This document shows positions 7,803 to 15,502 of a DNA stretch of 42,897 nt, piece after piece (the stretch's first letter is position 1; the number at the start of each line of letters is the position of its first letter). The position numbers and the translations under genes were made by a program. The DNA is taken from the NCBI GenBank assembly GCA_016839655.1, contig JAEOTW010000152.1:1-42897 (forward strand), written 5' to 3'. A model generated the notes under the pieces. It was not told where the DNA came from, did no database searches, and worked only from the letters and a program-made list of their open reading frames with translations. The DNA comes from Promethearchaeota archaeon (GTDB lineage: Archaea; Asgardarchaeota; Lokiarchaeia; Sigynarchaeales; SOKP01).

Positions 7803-9050
7803 CTAATCAAATTCATTATTTATTTTCTTTACAATGTCTATACATAGAAGAAGGACATTTTTTAAACCTTCTTTCGAAACCAAATTCATATTATCTTTAG
7901 TAGTATGAACTACTTTTAAACCAGGTTGAGATCCAATCCAACAAGCTTCAAAACCCTCTTCTACAATTGGGATGAAATCAGACCAAGCTCCTGTGGGTAA
8001 ATAAAGATCTCTAATTTTAATCTGTAAATTTGTACCACTTTCTACAATTAAGTTATATAACTTCTTAGATGAGAATTTTCTTGGAATTCCATAGGAGCTT
8101 ATTAATCTAATAAAATCATTGCCTCCAATCAAATCAAGGTTAATGAAATAAGTCTTTTCTCTATCAAATTCATTTTTATGATTTTGTATGAAGTATTTTG
8201 CTCCACCTAAATTTAATTCTTCAGAACCCGTATTCAAAAATATAAGATCAATGTTTTTTACTGGATTTTTTTTAAAGTAACTAGCAAGTTCAATAATAAC
8301 TCCTACTGCCGCAGCGTTATCATATGCTCCTGGAGAATTATTCCCCGTTTTGTTGAAATAATTCAGATTTGCAATTATCGTAAAAGCAATTCCAAAATAA
8401 AAGAGAATTAAGTAAATTATAGGGTTATTTAATTGGAATATTAAATCTATAATAGCAAAAGTAAGATACAAGACCATTAATATCACAAAGCTGGCTAATG
8501 TAATTAATATAAGGATAATTCTAAAGGAAGTAGGAAAGGTTTGTGATTTGGTATCCCAATGACCTATAAAAACTATTGAACCTTTCGAATTCTTGCTATT
8601 AAGATCAACATGGATATTTTCTGTATCATAATTCTTTTTATTATCTTTTAATAAATGAATCTTATCAGAAGTTGCTAGGCTAAGGATTTTTGAGGCAAGA
8701 TATATATTTAGAACAATAAATCCAAGAGTAAACCAAGGATTAATAAAAGCGATTAAAGCTAATATAAGTACACCAACTCCAAGTGGAAGAAATGCATATC
8801 TTAAGAAAATCCAATTGTAAAACGATGTTTTAAAACTTTCGCGATGGATATTATTATATCCGATATTTTTATATTCGTCAATTATAATTTGGATAGCCTT
8901 TTTCTCTCCTTTTGAGCTAACTAATCTGGGGAAAGCAAGTTTTTCAGTAATTCGGTAAGCATTCTCAACATCAGGCTTCTTATCAGAAAAATCTTTATCC
9001 TTTTCATTACTGTTTAATTCTTGAAGATTCATTTTAGATTTTAAAGTCAT
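7803..9050 (-). CDS. Membrane-embedded M28 family zinc peptidase
   Basis: A 415-residue protein with the di-zinc aminopeptidase core of family M28. Visible ligands are His164 and Asp166 (GHWDTKS), Asp244 (PGAYDNAAAVG), Glu277/278 (NTGSEELNLGG), Asp306 (INLDLIGG) and His382 (VVHTTKDN). Hydrophobic stretches at about 80-122 and 177-232 should make four or so membrane helices, with the second block inserted between the first zinc ligands and the rest. It therefore acts at the membrane, probably trimming peptides. The ATG overlaps the TGA of the aIF2B-like gene by four bases, so the two are translationally coupled. Confidence 0.88.
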   Translation of the reverse strand: MTLKSKMNLQELNSNEKDKDFSDKKPDVENAYRITEKLAFPRLVSSKGEKKAIQIIIDEYKNIGYNNIHRESFKTSFYNWIFLRYAFLPLGVGVLILALIAFINPWFTLGFIVLNIYLASKILSLATSDKIHLLKDNKKNYDTENIHVDLNSKNSKGSIVFIGHWDTKSQTFPTSFRIILILITLASFVILMVLYLTFAIIDLIFQLNNPIIYLILFYFGIAFTIIANLNYFNKTGNNSPGAYDNAAAVGVIIELASYFKKNPVKNIDLIFLNTGSEELNLGGAKYFIQNHKNEFDREKTYFINLDLIGGNDFIRLISSYGIPRKFSSKKLYNLIVESGTNLQIKIRDLYLPTGAWSDFIPIVEEGFEACWIGSQPGLKVVHTTKDNMNLVSKEGLKNVLLLCIDIVKKINNEFD

Positions 9051-9988
9051 GTCTTATTTTTATGTATAAAATATTTAAACCACTCGATAGGCAATTCTTG
9101 CAGTACTTTTTCAAGAAAATCTTGAATACGTAATATCCCTAAATTAGAAATAATATATGAAATATAATTAGGTGGAGTAATATCGAAATAATAATTCTGA
9201 ACCTCTAAAAAGTTATTTTTTGAAACATTATTATAAATCTCCTTTGATGGTTTTTGCTCAATTAAAATAGTTTCTCCTAAATGACTTCTTAAATTATACT
9301 TATAAGAATCACATAAGGCAAAGACTTTCTTATTTCTTGTACCAGCTAAGACTGCTAAGGGAAATGTGCCAATTTTATTAATGATGGAACCATCTCTTAA
9401 GATACTATCAACTCCAATTAACACAGCATCAATCTGGTCAATAAATTTTCCTATTGCCGCATCTATTATGAGATGAGTTTTATAGTATTGTGATAAAATT
9501 TCAGCAGTTCTTCGTCCTTCTAATAAAGGCCTCGATTCAAGAATATATAATTCAAGATTAAAATTTTTAAATTTCTTTAATAGATTAACAATAGTAGAAC
9601 TATATGAAATAAGCATTAAGGAACAATGAGAATTAACATTCAATTTCAAAAATTTGAAAAAATTCTCTTCTAAATCAGTTTTCTTAGCTATTCTATCTAT
9701 TTCAAATTGATTCAAACTTTCAAGAATCGCTTTTTTATTGAGGTTTTCTAAATTTTGGAGAACATATCCAATTGCATTAGTAAGTGGAGCCATACTTGGA
9801 CGAGAATCAATAATTTTCTTTGCCAAATCAAAAACAATATCCTTGATGTTTTCATTTGGATTATTAACTAGATTTAACTGAGATTTCACTATGTCTAAAG
9901 CTTTAGATACTAATTCACTTGCTCCTGATAAATTATCTGACCTTATTTCAGATAGTTTTCTTTGAATTTCAGATTCTTGATTCTCCAA
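9047..9988 (-). CDS. aIF2B-like protein (eIF2B alpha/beta/delta family)
   Basis: A 313-residue protein of the eIF2B-alpha/methylthioribose-1-phosphate isomerase/ribose-1,5-bisphosphate isomerase superfamily. An N-terminal helical half (IRSDNLSGASELVSKALDIV) leads to a Rossmann-like half with VLIGVDSILRDGSIINKIGT, PLAVLAGTRNKKVFALCDSY and a C-terminal FDITPPNYISYIISNLGIL. The DSILRDGSIINKIGT loop is the family's ligand site. Whether it is a GTP-exchange-factor-like subunit or a sugar-phosphate isomerase cannot be read from the sequence. The start is TTG at 9988. Its stop overlaps the M28 peptidase start. Confidence 0.85.
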   Translation of the reverse strand: MENQESEIQRKLSEIRSDNLSGASELVSKALDIVKSQLNLVNNPNENIKDIVFDLAKKIIDSRPSMAPLTNAIGYVLQNLENLNKKAILESLNQFEIDRIAKKTDLEENFFKFLKLNVNSHCSLMLISYSSTIVNLLKKFKNFNLELYILESRPLLEGRRTAEILSQYYKTHLIIDAAIGKFIDQIDAVLIGVDSILRDGSIINKIGTFPLAVLAGTRNKKVFALCDSYKYNLRSHLGETILIEQKPSKEIYNNVSKNNFLEVQNYYFDITPPNYISYIISNLGILRIQDFLEKVLQELPIEWFKYFIHKNKT

Positions 9989-10111
9989 ACTGATTTGCCA
10001 CTAAGGTATATTAAGTTAATTTCTGCCTATCTAATTAAGAGTAATTCAGCATTCTTTAAAAATTCAAGTCTATTAGATATGCTTTCAAAAAGAGGGTTCA
10101 GAAAAATAATT

Positions 10112-10128
10112 AAAAAAAAAAAAAAAAA
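10112..10128 (-). terminator. Poly-U terminator of protease copy 1
   Basis: A 17-base A-run on the plus strand gives a U-tract on the transcript about 25 nt after the stop of the minus-strand protease. Archaeal termination at U-rich tracts is established. Confidence 0.5.
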
Positions 10129-10152
10129 TTAAATTAATTGTTTATTTTGACA

Positions 10153-12375
10153 CTACCAGCGGCAGCGCCAATTCCATGAGTCTGCTGTATAAGTATAGCC
10201 AGTTCCGAAAGTATGTTCATAACCTGGTTGATTTGCAACAACCATTACAACTTCAGTTGAAATTCGTTTGTGGTTAAGGGTAAGCAGGCGCTTAATACCT
10301 TCTTCGGTATCATCATCAAGGCACATATGATAGATTCTGTCCCAGGTATGCCATACTTCACCACTCTTCTTGGTTAACGTGTAGGTTTTAATGAAGTTCA
10401 CTTCAAAATTATTGTATATAATTTCGTCATTTAAGGTCCATCCATTGAATGTCCAGGCACCTTCAGTTTCGCAATCATCGTAGAATCCAATTTCAGGAAT
10501 TTCGATATCGTCAAGATACCATCCTGAAGCAAGATAATATGCGTCAGTCCAATATGTGAAATAAAGTTCTATAGTGTGTCCTGCAAAAGGAGTAAGATCC
10601 ATCATTTCTGTATAGAGACCAGGACCATCTCCAGTAAAGCAGTTCCATTTTCCTGTTTCATTATAAGTAGTTGGTTCTCTCTCAAGAGGAGTGTTTGGAT
10701 TATCTTGGGCGTATCCTAAGTAGGTGGTTGTAGCAAGACCCGGAAGCGTTGTCCACTCATCAGTTGTTAGATCGTGAACTTCAACATAACCATAATCCCA
10801 ATCTAATTCGATTGAATAATAGTTTGAGAATTGTAAGGTCGCCCCTGTAGCAGGAATATCAAATGTCTGACTAAGTTGATACCAGGACCATGCTTCACCA
10901 CCAGAAAACCAATTGTAGTTACCACTTGTTGGGACAGCACCACAATAATCGACACCATCAAAAGTTAATTCAAATAACTGTGGCATATCAGTGAATTTGA
11001 CATAATTCGCAGTGTAAGGTAGTCCACGACCAACAAGGATATAATCCCCAGCATAGGGATATTCATCCACATACCAATCGAAAAAACCATACTCACCATA
11101 TAAATCATACCAATATTCCATTGCGGATTGTATACTCTCTCCTTCCGTGTTATCAGACGGTATATCTAAATTATAATATCCAAATATTCCCCCACAGAAA
11201 GAGGTATCATCAAGATAGTTGGCAATGCACCAATCTTGAAAGATTTCATCAAAAGTTTTATCGATGCCACGAGCAGCAAGCACATTATTCCAGCCTTCTA
11301 TTCCATTAGCTTGTTCATAGCAAGAGTCCTTTATCAATGATGCGCCACCATAGTGTTCATACATATAGAAGGTCCATAGAATAGATGCTCCATAATCAGC
11401 TAAATATCCTTCCCACATCGTCAATGGAGTATCCCAGTGCCAGTGAAAATAATTTGAAAGATGATCAGGTGCAAATCCATATCCACAGAGGTACATGGCT
11501 AAATCTGAGTTTCCTTCATCTACCCATAACAACTCATCCGGATCTACATCATTATTAATTAGATGTTGAAATTCATGAGCAAAAGTTCCTTCATACGCGT
11601 TTGCTTTCACACTAAGGTATGTGTAATCATATCCTGTTAAAGGATCAATCATAGGTGGATTATCACCTTGCCTTCTCCACCACTGATATGTATCCATATG
11701 GAATGCATTTACACCCCAATTAGCGATTGAAGCCCAGAAATAACCAGCAGCATAGCTAGGAGCAGTAATTGGAGAATAGAAAAATTCATCCCGAAGGTTA
11801 AATATCATAATTTGAATTTTATAATCACCAAAGGGACCAGCGCGATCACTATATTGACCAAAGTGTTCCACGACAGTATCATGAATATTATTGTCAAACG
11901 CATCCAGAAGTTCTAATAAATCTGCTCCAGTAACAGTATCTCTATATCCGGGAGGTAAATAGTACCCACTGGGATAACTTGAATCTGGATATCCAGTTGG
12001 AGTCCAAGGATAACCAAACGCCCAGATATCCTCAGGACTATATCCTGTAGGACCAAGATCAATATATTCGTCATATGCAGGATCTAAACTAATCCAAATA
12101 TTTCCATATGTACCATTATAGATGTTATCAAATTCACGCCATACTATAGTGCCTAAGTAGTCATCAAGGGTTGGATACAACCATGGACTATTAGGGTAAG
12201 TAAACTCTGCACCTTCAAGTGATAATAGTTCAGTATGTTTAATATCATTAACAGCTACGATGTCGTATCCTTCATATTCTTTTTGGAGATCTGCTCTTAC
12301 ATTGAAAATTACAGTTATACCCGCAACACTCAAAAAAGCACAGACTATCATTAATGTAACCAGTTTTTTTTTCAT
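10153..12375 (-). CDS. Secreted HExxH metalloprotease, tandem copy 1
   Basis: A 740-residue exported zinc protease. Residues 1-28 are a signal peptide (MKKKLVTLMIVCAFLSVAG). The zinc site is HEFQH at 267-271 with WVDEG (Glu287) as likely third ligand, a gluzincin-type layout like M30 and M6 (immune inhibitor A) peptidases. The C-terminal half is beta-rich, with jelly-roll-like repeats carrying SGWYLDDIEI and FYDDCE as in M6-associated carbohydrate-binding-like domains. No C-terminal anchor is seen, so it should be released or bound to the cell surface. The last 60 residues differ from those of copies 2 and 3. It has its own promoter and leader. Confidence 0.85.
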   Translation of the reverse strand: MKKKLVTLMIVCAFLSVAGITVIFNVRADLQKEYEGYDIVAVNDIKHTELLSLEGAEFTYPNSPWLYPTLDDYLGTIVWREFDNIYNGTYGNIWISLDPAYDEYIDLGPTGYSPEDIWAFGYPWTPTGYPDSSYPSGYYLPPGYRDTVTGADLLELLDAFDNNIHDTVVEHFGQYSDRAGPFGDYKIQIMIFNLRDEFFYSPITAPSYAAGYFWASIANWGVNAFHMDTYQWWRRQGDNPPMIDPLTGYDYTYLSVKANAYEGTFAHEFQHLINNDVDPDELLWVDEGNSDLAMYLCGYGFAPDHLSNYFHWHWDTPLTMWEGYLADYGASILWTFYMYEHYGGASLIKDSCYEQANGIEGWNNVLAARGIDKTFDEIFQDWCIANYLDDTSFCGGIFGYYNLDIPSDNTEGESIQSAMEYWYDLYGEYGFFDWYVDEYPYAGDYILVGRGLPYTANYVKFTDMPQLFELTFDGVDYCGAVPTSGNYNWFSGGEAWSWYQLSQTFDIPATGATLQFSNYYSIELDWDYGYVEVHDLTTDEWTTLPGLATTTYLGYAQDNPNTPLEREPTTYNETGKWNCFTGDGPGLYTEMMDLTPFAGHTIELYFTYWTDAYYLASGWYLDDIEIPEIGFYDDCETEGAWTFNGWTLNDEIIYNNFEVNFIKTYTLTKKSGEVWHTWDRIYHMCLDDDTEEGIKRLLTLNHKRISTEVVMVVANQPGYEHTFGTGYTYTADSWNWRCRW

Positions 12376-12433
12376 TATTCTTCATCTTATTTTTTTTTAT
12401 AAATTTGTTCTTATGTCTTTCTCATTATAGTTT

Positions 12434-12468
12434 AAATATCCAAAACTCTATTCACTTTAAGGATATTT
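12434..12468 (-). promoter_or_regulatory. Leader hairpin of protease copy 1
   Basis: AAATATCC (12434-12441) and GGATATTT (12461-12468) form an 8-bp stem 60-90 nt before the start codon. The same stem recurs at the same place before copies 2 and 3 while its loop differs, which suggests selection on the structure. Confidence 0.5.
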
Positions 12469-12562
12469 AAAATATTGCCAAAAAGTCTAAAAATTTCACA
12501 ATTTAGATTACTCTCTAAGAAATAACAGACAAATTTGGTGAGATTTATATTATACCATGTTG

Positions 12563-12570
12563 TTTATAAA
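12563..12570 (-). promoter_or_regulatory. TATA box of protease copy 1
   Basis: TTTATAAA lies 188 nt before the start codon. The same octamer lies 187 and 193 nt before the starts of copies 2 and 3, inside a conserved block (12484-12598 here). Confidence 0.55.
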
Positions 12571-12783
12571 GTTAATTTGAATCTAACATAAGATCTAAGT
12601 ATCATCTGACTTGTTATAATATATTAGCATGTTTTTTGTTCTTGAAACAGAATAAGTGTTCTTCATCAAATATTTTGCATCTTTTGAGCGACAAAAATCT
12701 AGAATTCTTCTATTTTTGATATCAGGACTTATTCTGTGTTTAATTTTAAATGGTTTATTTGTAATTTTAAAACAAGAAATAAT

Positions 12784-12797
12784 AAAAAAAAAAAAAA
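12784..12797 (-). terminator. Poly-U terminator of protease copy 2
   Basis: A 14-base A-run on the plus strand about 35 nt after the stop of copy 2, matching the arrangement after the other two copies. Confidence 0.5.
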
Positions 12798-12830
12798 TTT
12801 ATTTTTAAATATCTGGTTTTACTCTTAACA

Positions 12831-15050
12831 CTACCAATGATGACTCCAATGTCTCGGATGTGCATTGAAAGAATACCAAGTTCCAAATGTATGCTCATAT
12901 CCTGGTTGGTTGGCAACTACCATTACAATAGTATTATCCCACTTTTTACCATTTAAACACATAAAATATTTTTTACCTTGTTCAGTATCATCATTGAGCC
13001 ACATATGAGATATAAAATCCCAGGTCCAAGTATGCCACTTCGAGGAATAGGTTGTCGTTTGGATAAAACTTACTTCAAAATCATTATAGATTATCTCATC
13101 ATTTAAACTCCATCCATTGAATGTCCAAGCACCTGTAGTTTCACAGTCATCATAGAACCCAATTTCAGGGATTTCGATATCATCAAGATACCACCCTGAA
13201 GCAATGGTGTAGCCATCAGTCCAATATACGAAGTATAGTTCTATTGTATGGCCTGCGAAAGGTGTGAGATCCATCGTTTCTGTATATATTCCTCCACTAT
13301 CTCCTGTAAAGGCATTCCAATTTCCAGTTGCATTGTAATAAAATGGTTCTCTCTCATCAGGCATAGCAGTATTGTTTTGCCAATGAGCATAATGGTCAGT
13401 TGTCAATAAACCCGGAAGTGTGGTCCATGTATCAGTAGTGAGGTCATGAACTTCTACATAGCCATAATCCCAATCAGCTTCTATTGAGAAGTAGTTGGAA
13501 AAGGTTAATGTAGCTGCGGAAACAGATGTCAGGTCAAATGTCTGACCAAGTTGATACCAAGCCCACGCTTCACCACCAGAAAACCAATTGTGGGTGCCAC
13601 TTGTTGGCGCAGCACCACAATAATCATTACCATCGAATTCTATCTCAAGGAAGGTTGGCATGTCAGTAAATCTTACATAACTTGCAGTGTAAGGTAATCC
13701 TCGACCAACTAAAATATATTCACCTGCATGAGGATATTTGTCTACAAACCAATCGAAGAAACCAGTACCTGCGAATGCATCAGCCCAGAATTCCATTGAT
13801 GCCTGAATACTCATTCCTTCTGAGTTATCAGACGGTATATCTAAATCATAATATCCAAATCTTCCCCCACAGAATGAAGTATCATCAAGATAATTTGCGA
13901 TACACCAGTCTTGAAAGATTTCATCAAATGTTTTGTCTATACCACGGGCAGCAAGTACATTATTCCAACCTTCGATTCCATTACCTTGTTCGTGACAAAA
14001 GTCCCATATTAATGAAGTACCACCATAATGTTCATACATATAAAAAGTCCACAGAAATGATGCGCCATAATCCGCTAAATAACTTTCCCAGATTGTCAAT
14101 GGAGTATCCCAGTGCCAGAGCAAATACTCTGAAATATGTCCTGGAGAGAAACCATATCCACAAAGATATTCAGCCAGAACTGAGCTACCCTCATCAACCC
14201 ATGAAAACTCATCAGGATCCACGTCATTATTGACGAGATGTTGAAATTCGTGAGCAAAAGTTCCTTCATATTGATTATCTTTCACACTAAGGTAAGTGTA
14301 ATCATACCCTGTTAAAGGATCAATCATAGGTGGAGTATCTCCTTGTCTTCTCCACCACTGGTAAGTGTCCATATGGAATGCGTTTACACCCCAATTAGCT
14401 ATAGAACTCCAGAAATAACCTGCAGTATAGCTAGGAGCAGTAATAGGAGAATAGAAAAATTCATCACGAAGGTTGAATATCATAATTTGAGTCTTATAAT
14501 CACCAAAGGGTCCTGCTCGAGGAGCATATTCACCAAAGTGTTCTACTACAGTATCATGAATATTGTTATCAAAATCGGACAGAACTTCTAACAAATCTGC
14601 TCCGGTTATAGTATCCCTATATCCTGGAGGTAAATAATAACCTCCTGGATAACCTGAATCTGGATAACCAGTAGGAGTCCAAGGATATCCAAACGCCCAA
14701 ATATCTTCGGGACTATATCCTGCAGATCCGAGATCAATATATTCATCATAAACGGGATCCATACCAACCCAAATATTTCCATAAGTACCATTAAAGATGT
14801 TATCAAAAGGACGCCAAACAAGAGTGCCTAAATAGTCGTCAAGGGTAGGATAAATCCATGGACTATTTGGATAAGTAAATTCTACACCTTCTAATGAAAA
14901 ATCATCAGCATGTTTCATACCATCAACGGCTTCAATATCATATCCATCATATTCTTTTCGGACATCTCCTCTTACATTGAAAATTACTGTAATACTCGCA
15001 ATACTCAAAAAAGCACAGACTATCAGTAATGTAACTAGTTTTTTTCTCAT
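12831..15050 (-). CDS. Secreted HExxH metalloprotease, tandem copy 2
   Basis: A 739-residue paralogue of copy 1, colinear along most of its length. It has a signal peptide (MRKKLVTLLIVCAFLSIAS), HEFQH near 267-271 followed by FSWVDEG, the same NAFHMDTYQWWRRQGD stretch and the same SGWYLDDIEIPEIGF module near residue 630. The last 85 residues are nearly the same as in copy 3 but unlike copy 1, ending AHPRHWSHHW. The His/Trp-rich end could bind metal; this is inference. The signal peptide and absence of an anchor point to extracellular proteolysis. Confidence 0.85.
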   Translation of the reverse strand: MRKKLVTLLIVCAFLSIASITVIFNVRGDVRKEYDGYDIEAVDGMKHADDFSLEGVEFTYPNSPWIYPTLDDYLGTLVWRPFDNIFNGTYGNIWVGMDPVYDEYIDLGSAGYSPEDIWAFGYPWTPTGYPDSGYPGGYYLPPGYRDTITGADLLEVLSDFDNNIHDTVVEHFGEYAPRAGPFGDYKTQIMIFNLRDEFFYSPITAPSYTAGYFWSSIANWGVNAFHMDTYQWWRRQGDTPPMIDPLTGYDYTYLSVKDNQYEGTFAHEFQHLVNNDVDPDEFSWVDEGSSVLAEYLCGYGFSPGHISEYLLWHWDTPLTIWESYLADYGASFLWTFYMYEHYGGTSLIWDFCHEQGNGIEGWNNVLAARGIDKTFDEIFQDWCIANYLDDTSFCGGRFGYYDLDIPSDNSEGMSIQASMEFWADAFAGTGFFDWFVDKYPHAGEYILVGRGLPYTASYVRFTDMPTFLEIEFDGNDYCGAAPTSGTHNWFSGGEAWAWYQLGQTFDLTSVSAATLTFSNYFSIEADWDYGYVEVHDLTTDTWTTLPGLLTTDHYAHWQNNTAMPDEREPFYYNATGNWNAFTGDSGGIYTETMDLTPFAGHTIELYFVYWTDGYTIASGWYLDDIEIPEIGFYDDCETTGAWTFNGWSLNDEIIYNDFEVSFIQTTTYSSKWHTWTWDFISHMWLNDDTEQGKKYFMCLNGKKWDNTIVMVVANQPGYEHTFGTWYSFNAHPRHWSHHW

Positions 15051-15107
15051 TACTTTTCATCTCATTTTTTTAATAAATTTGTTCTTAAGTTTTTCTCATT
15101 ACAATTT

Positions 15108-15141
15108 AAATATCCAAAACTCTATAGAGTTTGAGGATATT
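15108..15141 (-). promoter_or_regulatory. Leader hairpin of protease copy 2
   Basis: AAATATCC (15108-15115) pairs with GGATATT (15135-15141). The loop holds a further perfect palindrome, AAACTCTATAGAGTTT (15117-15132), which extends the stem, so the hairpin is strongest in this copy. Confidence 0.5.
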
Positions 15142-15236
15142 ACAAATATGACCAAAGAGTCTAAAAATTTCACAATTTAGATTACTCCCTACGAAATAAC
15201 AGACAAATTTGGTGAGATTTATATTATTGCGTGTTG

Positions 15237-15244
15237 TTTATAAA
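15237..15244 (-). promoter_or_regulatory. TATA box of protease copy 2
   Basis: TTTATAAA 187 nt before the start codon, within a block almost identical to that of copy 1. Confidence 0.55.
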
Positions 15245-15454
15245 GTTAATTTGAAACTATCATAAGATCTAATTTTCACATAACACGTTCCAATATCTTG
15301 ACGAGTCGCGTTTTTTTGAAAATGAAACAACACTACTCCTCAAATATTTTACTCCGATTAAGTGGAAGATTTTAATTATAAATCTATTTTTGATATCAGA
15401 ATTTCTTCTGTGTTTAATTTTAAATGGTTTATTTGTAATTTTAAAATAAGAAAT

Positions 15455-15466
15455 AAAAAAAAAAAA
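15455..15466 (-). terminator. Poly-U terminator of protease copy 3
   Basis: A 12-base A-run on the plus strand about 35 nt after the stop of copy 3. Confidence 0.45.
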
Positions 15467-15502
15467 TAAATTATATTTTAATATCTGGTTTTACTCTTAA
15501 CA

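Larger units (their letters stand above)
12376..12830. other. Leader, promoter and 3' trailer between protease copies 1 and 2
   Basis: There is no coding frame here. From high to low coordinates it holds the poly-U end of copy 2, a trailer nearly identical to that upstream of copy 3, the copy 1 TATA box and a leader of about 190 nt with an AAATATCC/GGATATTT hairpin. Most of its length aligns with 15051-15502. Confidence 0.7.
15051..15502. other. Leader, promoter and 3' trailer between protease copies 2 and 3
   Basis: There is no coding frame. It matches 12376-12830 in order and largely in sequence: poly-U end of copy 3, conserved promoter block 15158-15273 with TATA box, and a leader with hairpin. 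Confidence 0.7.

Noticed and set aside
12784..12830. A coding extension downstream of protease copy 2
   Set aside because: The conserved poly-U tract and matching trailer in the other copies show that this is a 3' untranslated region.
13682..14233. A 183-codon plus-strand frame inside protease copy 2, with a counterpart in copy 3 (16369-16920)
   Set aside because: Similar frames appear in both copies because the sense-strand protein is conserved. The translation is His/Gln/Tyr-rich without domain features and lies wholly antisense to a well-supported gene.
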